64,000 nucleotides of DNA from Cryptomeria japonica (Eukaryota; Streptophyta; Pinopsida; Cupressales; Cupressaceae), in NCBI RefSeq assembly GCF_030272615.1, contig NC_081411.1:214876654-214940653 (forward strand), in the 5' to 3' direction. The notes below the pieces were generated by a model. That model searched no databases and had not been told where the DNA came from. It worked only from the letters and a program-made list of their open reading frames with translations. This document shows, in pieces, positions 48,144 to 57,892 of the stretch (the first letter of the stretch is position 1; every line of letters begins with the position of its first letter). The position numbers and the translations under genes are program-made.

Positions 48144-49389
48144 GAAAGCTTATACAAACTATCATATCTATTTCGAATAACACTAACAAATTTAAAAGTA
48201 GATTTATTATGCCAAGCAAGTACTTTACCCTCAGAAAATACTATTTGATAACCTTTATCTTCTAGGGCAGAAATAGAGATTAAATTTCTTTTAATTCCAG
48301 GAACAAATAAAATATCACTAAGATGCAAGGAGATACCAGATTCCAAATTTAAGCAAGTATTGTCAAAACCTCTTACCGAATACTAAGCATCATCACCAAT
48401 TACCACATGAAGATTGGACTCTTTCTCCATTAAGTCTGAGAGGTGCTCCCGGTATCCCGTGACATGTCTGGATGCACCACTATCTATCAACCAAGTGTTG
48501 TTGTCAGTTGGCACATGGCTAGATAAGGCAGAAATGAAAAGGAAGCCTTCGTTATCCTTCGAATCTGCAACTTCATTCAGGTTTGCTTCTCCTTGCTTGG
48601 GCAATAGCTGACATTCTTTAGCATAATGTCCAAACTTATCACATCTGAAGCAACGGACACGTGAAAGATCCCTTGGCTTCTTCCTTGAATCGTAAGCAGT
48701 AGGAGATCTGAAGTCTCTATCTCTTTTGAAGTTGTTCTTCTTCCAATGATCACCCTTTCTTTTAAAATGTTGAGATGCAAGCACATGATGGTCACCTCCA
48801 TGAGTGCCTTTGAGCATTCCTCTTGTAGCTAGGCGAGATTCCTCTTGAATGCAATTAGACCGGAGGCGATCAAAGGAGGGAAATCCAGCTCTTCCGCTTG
48901 TGCTTTGAATAAATAGGTCCCAAGAATCAGGGAGACTATTTAATGCAATCATGACAACATCCTTGTACACTACTTCACTTTCAATGGAGCTGAGCTGGTC
49001 CTTCAATTCTAAATTTTCATGAAGGACATGACTGAATCTCCCTTGCTCATCTTGATTTGAAGAAGTTGTTACCTCAGAGTAAGAGCCCGGCTGATGTTAT
49101 TGATTTCGAACATTCCTTCTAGGTGTTTGAACATCTCCTTGGCTGAAGATAACTTGGAGATGACTGGAACAAGATGATCCTTCACAGAATCAATTAGAAA
49201 CTTCTTTGCCTTAAGAGCATTCTTCTTGAACTGCTTTAACTCATCTGGATCAAAGGGTTCAGGCAGATCCTTGTCTTCCACAAACTGTAACAGCTCAACC
49301 TCTTCAAGGGCAAGAAGCACACGAACTTTCCAAGAAGTAAAGTTGAGAGCACCATCAAGTCTGTCCTAAACCTTCAGTCCTGTAACCAT
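48144..49389 (-). pseudogene. Copia gag, zinc knuckle and protease, broken
   Basis: Gag starts at ATG 49389. It reads LNFTSWKVRVLLALEEVELL after an early TAG, and breaks near 49069 and 49020. The frame 49006-48383 has the CCHC knuckle CFRCDKFGHYAKEC and the protease motif NTWLIDSGASRHVTG with its catalytic Asp intact. The last part (48346-48140) gives ILFVPGIKRNLISISALEDK, the protease/pre-integrase boundary. Length to the protease is normal for copia. Confidence 0.9.
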
Positions 49390-49479
49390 CTTGCAAAACT
49401 AAAACAGCAAACTGAAAGTGAAGGATAACCAATAATCTGATTTATAATGAACCTAAAGCTCTGATACCATGTTGAGACA

Positions 49480-49551
49480 TGGACCAGCTAGGACTCGAAC
49501 CTAGGACCTTCCATACGCTACTGGAGTGCTCTACCACTGAGCTACTGGCCC
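49480..49551 (-). tRNA. tRNA-like sequence in copia leader, degenerate anticodon arm
   Basis: A 72-base cloverleaf can be drawn. The acceptor stem GGGCCAG/CTGGTCC pairs over 7 bp with one G-T pair. The D arm is GCTC-AGTGGTA-GAGC, the T arm CTAGG-TTCGAGT-CCTAG is a perfect 5 bp, and the discriminator is A. Box A (TAGCTCAGTGG) and box B (GGTTCGAGTCC) fit pol III promoters. The anticodon stem pairs poorly (TCCA/TGGA around an 8-base loop), so identity cannot be assigned. It sits between a copia primer site (49656-49667) and a second primer-site-like sequence (about 49460-49470). It could be a tRNA pseudogene, a SINE-like insertion or part of a small LTR element. Confidence 0.55.
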
Positions 49552-49654
49552 CTCTTGGACCAGTCCATCGTCGGTCCGAGTGTGACTTATTTCCAACACT
49601 AACACCCCCCCTTAAGCCACACCTCTCATGTGCTTGGGGCTCCTAGCCTAGACT

Positions 49655-49668
49655 TGGCTCTAATACCA
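49655..49668 (-). other. Copia primer-binding site
   Basis: Read on the minus strand, the sequence next to the 5' LTR is TGGTATTAGAGCC, the initiator-Met-tRNA type. A second such site, TGGTATCAGAGC, lies at about 49460-49471, beyond the tRNA-like sequence. Confidence 0.8.
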
Positions 49669-50457
49669 TGTTAATTTTAGCAATCAAATTTACATTAATT
49701 ATCAGGAAATAAGAGTGCAAGGTAAACACATAACACACATATACCCTAGGAAAACCTCCCTCTTGGAGAAAAAAAACCCAGCAACAAGATTCAGATCTGA
49801 TTATAATTAACTCAGTAGCAGATTACAATAGCTACCCTCTTTAGGCCACACAACAATGAGAGTGAACTTATCAGATCACTGTCAACCAAATTGAAAATGA
49901 ATTTGGCAGACCCAATGTGCTTTGCCCAGTCTGAATCAAGTTCGGCAGTTCAGACTTGATGTTTGCTTGTCCCTGAGTTAGTTTGCCTAGCATGAACAGA
50001 GTATATGTAGGTTTGGATGCCCTAGGACAGATTTGCACTCCTAGATCAGATTCACTCCAACAAGATACCAATTCACTGAAGTTCGCTCACACTTGATGAA
50101 TATCCTTTTGCTGATGATGATGATTGCAGCTAGAAGCAAATCGCATAGGGTAGAGAGATATATATTCGCTTGTGATTGACAATTTGTGATCCTCAAATCA
50201 TCTTACTTATATATGAATTCATGTCAACAATAAACCTTGGTCAGCCTTGCATATTTTGGCACCAAGATATAATTTTGAATTTACAAGTTACATATGGGTC
50301 AAGACCCATATACAATTTACAAGTTAAATCAATTGCCCAAATAGGACCTGCCCTTTTTACAAGTTATAATAAAACAGTTTTGGGCCCAGCCCAATGTAGA
50401 TGCATTTGTTCATTTTTATTTGCTCATATAATCCGATCTAGCTATCGCTTTTCAACA
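49669..50457 (-). repeat. 5' LTR of nested copia element
   Basis: In plus coordinates it starts TGTTAATTTTAGC and ends TTTTCAACA. At 789 bases it is longer than its partner at 46935-47630. Confidence 0.92.
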
Positions 50458-51276
50458 TGAAGTTGGATCCAAGGCACTTACTAGACCTCGGGTGGTATCT
50501 AATAATCCTTCTATAAATAGGTAGATGAGTCTTTCTTCAAATATCCCGGGAACCATGACAGCTAGTCTTTGAAATTCTAAGATGTATTCTTCAAGAGTCC
50601 CCCTTTGTTTGACCCTTGTGAGATCCTTCAAATATTTTTGGGGGTGTATTTGATCAAATCTTTCAATAAGTTTTCTTTTTAAGGCACCATAGGTTTTCAT
50701 ATTCTTGGGGTTTTGGGTAACTAGGCCATGATGCCACCAATCGTGTGCCATTCCTTCTAATTGTAAAATGGCAAATGTGATGGCATCCCTTTTTGTCATG
50801 GGACAAAGGGTTAGGTATGTTTCTAGTTTTTGCAACCATGCATGAGTTGTAACCTTACCTAGCCCATCCAAATTTGGGATGGACAGTTTCCCTATCTTGT
50901 TTTGGATATCCCGATTTGGGTGGTGGTCCCTTCCCCTTTGGGTCACCTTCATTTTAGCCTCACAGTAGGCTGGGAAGGGGATGCTCCTTTTGATTTCTGG
51001 TTCAAGCCAAGCATATTCTATGGCAAGTGTTTCCAAATTTGGGATATTAATCTCTTCATACTCTCTTGAGAATCTTTCCCCAGCTATAAAAGGAGGCACG
51101 GTTCTCTCGGGGGTGGTTCCAATGTCACTTATTGACTGGCTGGAATTTTCATCCCTATTGTTTTCTTGATTTGGCCTTAAGTTACGCATGGTATTGCTTA
51201 TGTTCTGCAAGGCTAGAAGCATGGCTTGGTTTGTTTGTTTATTTTTATCCATAAATGTTCTTAATTCTTGCTCCAT
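50458..51276 (-). pseudogene. Gypsy gag N-terminal and central part
   Basis: An uninterrupted frame from 51276 (MEQELRTFMDKNKQTNQAML) reads through KLSIPNLDGLGKVTTHAWLQ, AHDWWHHG and KLIERFD to SALDPTS at the copia insertion point. These are the Retrotrans_gag landmarks. It stays open for about 270 codons, in contrast to the decayed pol, and continues beyond the copia element at 46934 (LQEAILKATRV) before a stop at 46870. Confidence 0.92.
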
Positions 51277-51364
51277 GATCCTCTTTCTTTCTTTTTCAAG
51301 GGCCCTTAAGGTTCTTTGACTTGGTTACATCAATTATTGGCCCCCCTAGGCTGGCAAGATGATG

Positions 51365-53169
51365 CTCTGATACCACTGTAATGACCCCTATTTGGGATCA
51401 CCTTCTATTTTACCCTAAATTCACAAAATCCCAGAGTGAACAAGGGCAAACATAATTAGGAAAATAATTTTCATTTAAGAATAAGATAAGATAAACCTAT
51501 TTTTCAAAACCTTCAATGAGATTAGACAACAATGCAGATATAACTCATGAAATACATCCAATTCTAGGGTTAGGATATGCATAAACCAATACCAAAAATT
51601 TCATTGAAACTCAACCATAATGAGGGTTGGAAGACATGATGAGGTACCCCAAGTATCCTCTACCCTAGGCCCAACAGCAAGACCTTAAACTCTATGGCCT
51701 CATGCGGTCCTTAATGGATAGTACTCAACCATCATCATGAGGTGGTGTACATAATAAGGGCTTTGCACCATTCCCCTCTATCATATCAACATCTCATCTC
51801 TTATGATTGGTCCACTTCAACAATTGATCCTTGTGGAGATAGTAGGGAAGCTACAATAGGGTGCCTTTGACCCTCAACCCTAGGCCCAAGGTTAGGACCT
51901 CATCCTCCTTGGCCTCATGCGGTCCTTAACCGATGGTCCTTAACCATCATCATGAGGTGGCCCCGTGGTCCTTAACCAATGGTCCTTGACCATCTTTACG
52001 AGACATTGTGCCTAGTGAGGAATCTCTCATCCTTCCCCCTATTGTGTCTCTTCCTTCTATCACAATTGCAAATAATGATAAAATATACAAATTATACATC
52101 ATTATGTTTTATTATATTAACAATATTTAACATTCCCCTCTTATGTCATATTAATTATATTGAATTAACAATATAATATTATATTATCAGCATCATATTG
52201 TATTAACAATACTATTATATTAACAGCAGCTTATTGTGTTAACAATATTATATTATATTAAGAGCAGCCTATTGTATTAATAATATCATATTATATTAAT
52301 AGCATCATATTGTATTGACAGGAATCTTATATTCCCATATTTATACTGTACGTATTTCTCAGGCAGTGACTGCTGATGTCTTTCCTTATGTTTTCCTTAA
52401 TTAAGTAGTAAATCCAGGTTTTTATATTCTTTTGTCTCTTATATGAATTTAGAATTGATTGTTAATGGCTGTTGTTTCAGTTGTATTGATGATAATATCA
52501 AATTGTATCATTACTTTTAATTGTATTTAATTGCATTAACAATATTAAATTATATCTAAACTAATGGTTGTATTAGTGAAGTTAAACTGTATTAATAGCA
52601 GTATGATATATTATCAATATTCCTCATACCCGTAATGATTACCAGGCAAGGTGCTGCTGATATCACTTAATTCTTCCCGTATACTCCTCTTATTCTCTTT
52701 TTCCCTTCATATTCTCCTTTCCCAATCCTTCCGTCTCCTCTTTTCTTACTTCCCTTATTTCCTTTCTTCTTCCATATTCTCTTTTCTCTTATTCTTCCGC
52801 GTGTCTTGTTTGGAGGAAGGTGGTCAAAGGTATTTAATTTTTTTGACTGGCTATGACTCTTCCTAAAGGATATGAGTCCCCCTTGAGTCGTGCCTTTTCT
52901 GATTAAAATTTGTTATTCTTAAACACAGCCTAATGCATTGGTAATTTGATCGGTGCTTTCCTAATAAACAAAGCTTGATATAAGTAATGCACATATAAAT
53001 AAATTCTGTATAATTCTATTAATAATAATTATGTGATGCACATATTAATAAATAATTTGTGTATAATAATTTTTAATTTGAATTTGTGAATAATAATAAT
53101 TTACTAAAATGTTTAAAGTAATCCATAAAGTGAATATATATATATGGACATAATATAAGGGACATTACG
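51365..53169 (-). repeat. Primer site and 5' LTR of minus-strand gypsy element
   Basis: The LTR is 51377-53169 in plus coordinates; its right end reads GGGACATTACG, a one-base change from the expected ATTACA. On the minus strand its end is followed by GTGGTATCAGAGC, a perfect initiator-Met-tRNA primer site (51364-51375). Confidence 0.92.
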
Positions 53170-53174
53170 AGTGT

Positions 53175-53726
53175 CTCAAAAAGTTCCATGCAAGTCATAA
53201 ACAACAAATATAGAATTATGCATTAGGCTATCCTAGAAATTTCTAGATGCTAGTAAGATGTTCCAAGGATGGAGAGATGGTCCACAAAAATAGATCGCTG
53301 CAATCCTCTCTCTAGTTATTAATCTCTCTCCACGTCTAGATAGCAGGTTTGTGCGTTTCTTGTAGGGCTGACATGTCTCCTTAACGGTGATAGGGGTGAT
53401 TTTGATAGTTTGCGCCTTGTAAGGGGTATGGTCTATGTTGAAACTCATCCAACATCTTGCGATGCGGCCTCCTAGTGTTGTTGACCCTTCAAAGCTTGTC
53501 ATAAACCCACACAAAAATCTTGGAAATCACTTAAGCTCCAAATACCTAATTTAGCTCCCACACATATTTTAAGTGAATTCGCCCTAATAAACCAGTGTGA
53601 AGGTTTTTCATCCTCATTTAATGTCACTGTTTGAGGTGTTTTGTCCTCATTCAATCACCTAAATAAAAAAATGCAAGTGTATGTTTCCCCAAATACCTTT
53701 TCCAAATGGAAGGTTCAACATATATA
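53175..53726. other. No supported gene
   Basis: This spacer lies between the gypsy target duplication and the hAT-type element. A 93-codon minus-strand ORF (53233-53514) has no recognisable motif. Confidence 0.5.
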
Positions 53727-54933
53727 CAGAGTTACCCAGGGACGCGTCCCCAACCTGAAAACCCCCGTCCCTGTCCCGAGGACGTTTTGGGGACTTGGGG
53801 ACAGCCAGGGGACGTTTCCCCCCGTCCCTAAATTGCCCTGTTTTTTGAGGTGACGTCCCCGAAACGGGGGGACGCTTGCCCTAGCTTTGGGGGACGTCCG
53901 TACGTCCTGGGGACAGCTGGGGACAGCTGGGACGTCCCCCATTCTAAGGCCCTTAAAAAATATTTAAAAAATTAAAAAAGTTGTATTTTCAATTTTTTAT
54001 TTAAATTTTCTAATATAGGCCCCTTATTAATTCAAATTGTTATTAAAAATTAAAAAAATTAAAAGATAACATTAATTAAATTTTAAATTTATTAATTTAA
54101 TTCATAATTTTGACAATAAAACTATATGGCAGCAGTTTTAAATTTTCTAATATAGGCCCCTTATTAATTCAAATTGTTATTAAAAATTAAAAAAATTAAA
54201 AGATAACATTAATTAAATTTTAAATTTATTAATTTAATTCATAATTTTGACAATGAAACTATATGGCAGCAATGTAGCCTTTGGACATTTTGACACAAAG
54301 ATTAGAAAATCGCAAAACTCGGCGAGTCAATAGAAAAATAACACCCAACACCTTTATTAAAGTATAAGTTTTTTTGGCCTCGCGGGGCGCTGCCCCTCGA
54401 CCCCGCCCTGTATCGCGACAGGGAGCATGCAAGGGGCGCTGCCCCTTGACCCCACCTTGGGGGCGCTGCCCCCAAACCCCCGTTGAAAAATATGGGGGGA
54501 AACTGCGTCGATCGAAGTAGGGAAAATTTAACCTCCGAGTCTATTGATATGCATATTGACAATGTGAATGAATTGAAATTCTGATTTATAAATGCATAAT
54601 TGCATATTGTGTATTGAGTATTAACAATGTTGTATGTTCAGAATTTACATTCTAAAATGTTTTCAACTTTTCATAGTATCATACACATGCTATATCCATG
54701 TTTTATCGTTTTCATATGAATATAATGTATGTATGCATGCTTTATCCATGTTTTCATATAAACATTTAGAATTTTGAAATTTTCCTATATATTTTAAATT
54801 TTTCCTATATTTTATATAGCCGTCCCCTTTGCCGTCCCCCGCCGTCCCCAAATTTGGCAAAAAAATTTGCCGTCCCGGAAACGCATCCCGTCGTCCCCTA
54901 CCATCCCCGTCCCAGAAACTCGGGGTAACTTTG
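53727..54933. mobile_element. Non-autonomous hAT-type DNA transposon (8-bp TSD CATATATA)
   Basis: The ends are CAGAGTTACCC and, inverted, CAAAGTTACCC (10 of 11 match). CATATATA directly flanks both (53719-53726, 54934-54941). An 8-base duplication and CA-starting short inverted repeats are the hAT pattern. Both subterminal regions are packed with 'ggggacg' or 'cgtcccc' words (53737-53945, 54820-54920). The 1.2 kb interior has no transposase. It holds a 137-base tandem duplication and a GC island (54378-54490) with repeated 'ggcgctgccccc'. Confidence 0.88.
54001..54272. repeat. Tandem duplication, ~137-bp unit, inside the hAT element
   Basis: The unit begins 'ttaaattttctaatataggcccc' at 54001 and again at 54138. 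The copies are almost identical through 'actatatggcagca', which points to a recent local duplication within the transposon. Confidence 0.9.
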
Positions 54934-55071
54934 CATATATACTCAATCGCCTCAGCAAAACATAATAAGTCAGACTTATCCAAGATTTGAAAATGCTAGC
55001 ACCGTGGAGGATATCAGCTCCACGAAAGCCATTTTTTTAATTTTATTATTAATATAATAATAATTATATTG

Positions 55072-56921
55072 TGCAATGTCCCCAATTTTCCAGGTTCTCT
55101 AGCAAGCTTTAGTAGATGACACTTTGGGTTCACATCATCTTGTTCGGATGAGTAATCTAACGTTTCCAATGAGCTCAGTTGGTTTAGTGGAGTTATATGC
55201 CACTTTCCGGAGTGATTTTTGGCCTCTGGATTGGTCTCCAAGAATCTTGGAGAAGCTGTCTATTTTTAGTAAGTCGCTCGATCAGCCTCATTTGCTATTA
55301 TTCATCATCAGGAACACTCCGGTGCAATCAGAAATTGATTCCGATGTGTTCTGATAAGTTTTCACAAATTTGGTGCATTAATGAGTTATTTTAATTATTT
55401 TACCAAGGTTGCTTAAATTTAATTAAAATATTTAAATCTTGGGCACATAAAATAGTGACCTTGAGTGTCAAATATTATTATATTATTGAAAGGGTCATTT
55501 TTAGAGGAAGAAGGGAATTTAAATTAATAAAGTGACTATTAAATTAAAGTACATTTATTTATAAAGTCGCCTTATTTTAAAAGGTACACTTTATTCACTT
55601 GAGAAGTGATATTTTAAAAAATAAGTTATTTATCCCACATTCGCGGTGTCTTGGGAAATGAGCCCAATGAGAGTTATAAATGAAAGTATTAAATGCAGAT
55701 TGGGACATCTTGGAAATTGGTTATTTTGGAATTGGTGCATTCTTGGATATTGGGGTTTTCTGCATTGAATTCTGGAATTCTCAAGCATTTGGGAACTAAA
55801 TCTCCCAAGTGTAACATTTCTCTTGCCTATGAAAGATCAGGTTGGGGAGATCTCTCTTTAAATTAATTGGCATTGAAGGAAGAGTTCGAATCTTTCTGTT
55901 TGGAGCTGTTTAACATTATAGGATACGCTGAATTGGTAAGAAGCTACAATCAAACGTTGTGTTATTTGATATTGAACTTTCCAGTCGCAGTAAATACTTT
56001 AGTTCAGAATACACAAGGAACATTTCAGTATAGACGTGGGCATTGAACAGCATATCCTTGCTTTCAGATGAGGGATACACACAGGGCAGCGTGGGCACAA
56101 ACTGAAATATTAGATTAACAAGGTTTGCAAACAATCAGTGCAATTCGAACTCCTTATTTTGTGCACAGTATACAAACTCTCTTTGCTGGGCATGAATAAT
56201 AACTCCATGATTTGTCCGGGTGGAGAGTTTGACATTGCTAATACCAACATGGTGAAGCTTAGACTCCATTTCAGCCAAAGGTGATTAGTATCTCAGCTGG
56301 CGTAACACTTTACCTTGGCCATATGTTTTAAATTTGTGGATGGGCGCAAACTCTTATCTGCTTTGCGTTAGCATTACTCCTTGGTTGGGCGTAACAAATC
56401 AATTCCGGTTGGGCATGAATACATTCTGTTGACTAGGCGTAAATGCAAACAGGGTGGGCGCTGTTACCAAAGCATTGGTCGTGTGGAGTAGTGAAGATGA
56501 TGGGACGTGGGGACTGAAGATGTTCAGTAACTGGACTTTACCAGGTTCTCAGTTCTACCATTTGTTGATGTAAATGAATATTGTATTTTGAATTCACTAA
56601 AAATCAGTATTGTGTTCAAGACTAAAAACAGTAATATTGTATCAGTGAATGTTGGGTAAAATTCAAATGAATAGCAATTTTACTGTTTGATTGTTTCAAA
56701 TATTTTTGTTGAGATGTTGGCCGTAAAATATTGTCCATGAGTTGTGAATGAATGATTGCACAAAATCTCCTACATTAAAACACAACAGGGACAACTTTAC
56801 CACAGAAAACTATAGGAAAGAAGAAAAAATCAGACCTCTAATGTCAGCCTGCCAACTGTTTGACGAAATGTTAAACCAAGTAGATTGAGTTTTTAAGTGC
56901 AGAAGGACTCGGGTCTTTACA
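55072..56921 (+). repeat. 5' LTR of the PDS5-carrying retroelement
   Basis: It starts TGCAATGTCCCC, one base from the TGTAATGTCCCC head common in this window, and ends GGGTCTTTACA. It is followed by GTGGTATCAGAGC. A TATA-like 'gttataaatg' (about 55673) fits a promoter, with a long R/U5 after it. No second copy is found downstream, so the left boundary rests on the head motif alone. Confidence 0.7.
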
Positions 56922-56922
56922 G

Positions 56923-56934
56923 TGGTATCAGAGC
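56923..56934 (+). other. Primer-binding site, initiator-Met tRNA type
   Basis: TGGTATCAGAGC, a perfect match to the common plant retroelement primer site, begins two bases after the LTR end. It shows that the following coding sequence lies in the internal region of an LTR element. Confidence 0.88.
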
Positions 56935-56970
56935 AGGTATATCCTGCCATCCTGAAGGGTTAATCAGAAA

Positions 56971-57892
56971 GATGAAGTCTTATGAAGAGTCACTAGAAGA
57001 TGTCCAGTACTTGCACGAGCATCCTGGTTGGTTTAGATCGATCTTTAAAACGAAATCAGAAACAAATGAAAAGGACTAATTCAGTGACCAAATACAGAAA
57101 GCCAGCAAAAATGAAGAAAGGGAAAAAGACACGTTGAAGGATGTACTAATTACTTCAGAATGTGATCAAGAGTTAGGCAAGAGGGTATCTATTGCAGGAG
57201 AAAAGTTGGGTCACTTATCTCCATCAAAAGAAGATCTTCTCAGCACATTGGAGGAAATGGCAAAGTGTTTGCAAGAGGCGAAACAATCACCCTCTCAGTT
57301 GATTCAAAATGCAATAGCTCCAACAGTGAACTCTTTGGGAGAACATAGATTGTTGAAACACCCAAATAAGGATGTAAGACTAGTTGTTTCTAATTGCCTA
57401 AGCGAAATTATAAGAATTACAGCTCCTGTAACTCCTTACAAAGATGATACAATGAAAGAAGTCTTACAATTGATTGTGGAGAGTCTTCATGGGTTGCGTG
57501 CTGACAAAGCTTCCACTTTTAACAAGAGAGCAAAAATTTTAGATATTGTGGCAAGGACGAGATCATTCATCCTTATGTTGGATCTCCAATGTGATAAGAT
57601 GATTCTTCAAATGTTTCATTGATTCATTGCTGAAATCAGGAAACGTCATCCTGACAAGATGAAAACAGATATGTTCGACATCTTGTCCATGATCCTGGAT
57701 GAGAATGATACTGTTTGTGAGCAGTTGCGGTCCAATTTGTTAGACATTTGGAGAACAAAGTTGCATGTTTCAGCTACAGCCTATGACCTCTCGAGAAATT
57801 TGATTGAGTTGAAGATTGAGAAGTTCAGGGAGCAGTTGACTTTAGAAGAATTGATAATGTGGGGTTTACAATTTTCACCCCTCTTCAGGTGA
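56971..57892 (+). pseudogene. PDS5: Captured PDS5-like cohesin regulator N-terminus, intronless
   Basis: One frame from ATG 56971 to 57892 is broken only by TAA 57077 and TGA 57620. From about 57170 it matches the N-terminal HEAT-repeat region of plant PDS5 proteins. Landmarks are GEKLGHLSPSKEDLLSTLEE, QSPSQLIQNA, LLKHPNKDVRLVVSNCLSEI, IRITAPVTPYKDDTMKE, FNKRAKILDIVARTRS and MLDLQCD. PDS5 binds cohesin and regulates sister-chromatid cohesion in the nucleus. About 230 codons are present without introns, although plant PDS5 genes have many introns (family knowledge), so this is a processed copy. Similarity fades at about 57850. Upstream, 36 codons after the primer site (MKSYEESLEDVQYLHEHPGW) are not PDS5. 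Placed between an LTR primer site and further ORF, it looks like transduplication by an LTR element. Confidence 0.8.

Larger units (their letters stand above)
46935..50457 (-). mobile_element. Nested Ty1/copia deletion derivative (TSD TGAAG)
   Basis: LTRs at 46935-47630 and 49669-50457 start TGTTAATTTTAGC and end TTTTCAACA. TGAAG flanks both ends (46930-46934, 50458-50462). The minus-strand primer site is next to the right LTR, so that is the 5' LTR. Gag, zinc knuckle, protease and only the last part of RNase H remain; integrase and RT are deleted. It inserted into the gypsy gag, whose reading (ALDPTS, then LQEAILKATRV) continues across the site. Confidence 0.93.
44141..53169 (-). mobile_element. 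Minus-strand Ty3/gypsy deletion derivative (TSD AGTGT)
   Basis: LTRs at 44141-45917 (3') and 51377-53169 (5') are close copies. AGTGT flanks both ends (44136-44140, 53170-53174). A minus-strand primer site and gag follow the 5' LTR, and a purine tract precedes the 3' LTR. Between the zinc knuckles and the C-terminal tail near 46000 there is no protease, RT or integrase, so pol has been deleted. A copia element (46935-50457) splits gag. Confidence 0.93.

Noticed and set aside
54302-54562. 86-codon ORF in the GC island
   Set aside because: Its residues reflect repeated ggcgctgcccc words inside the hAT-type element; there is no transposase motif.
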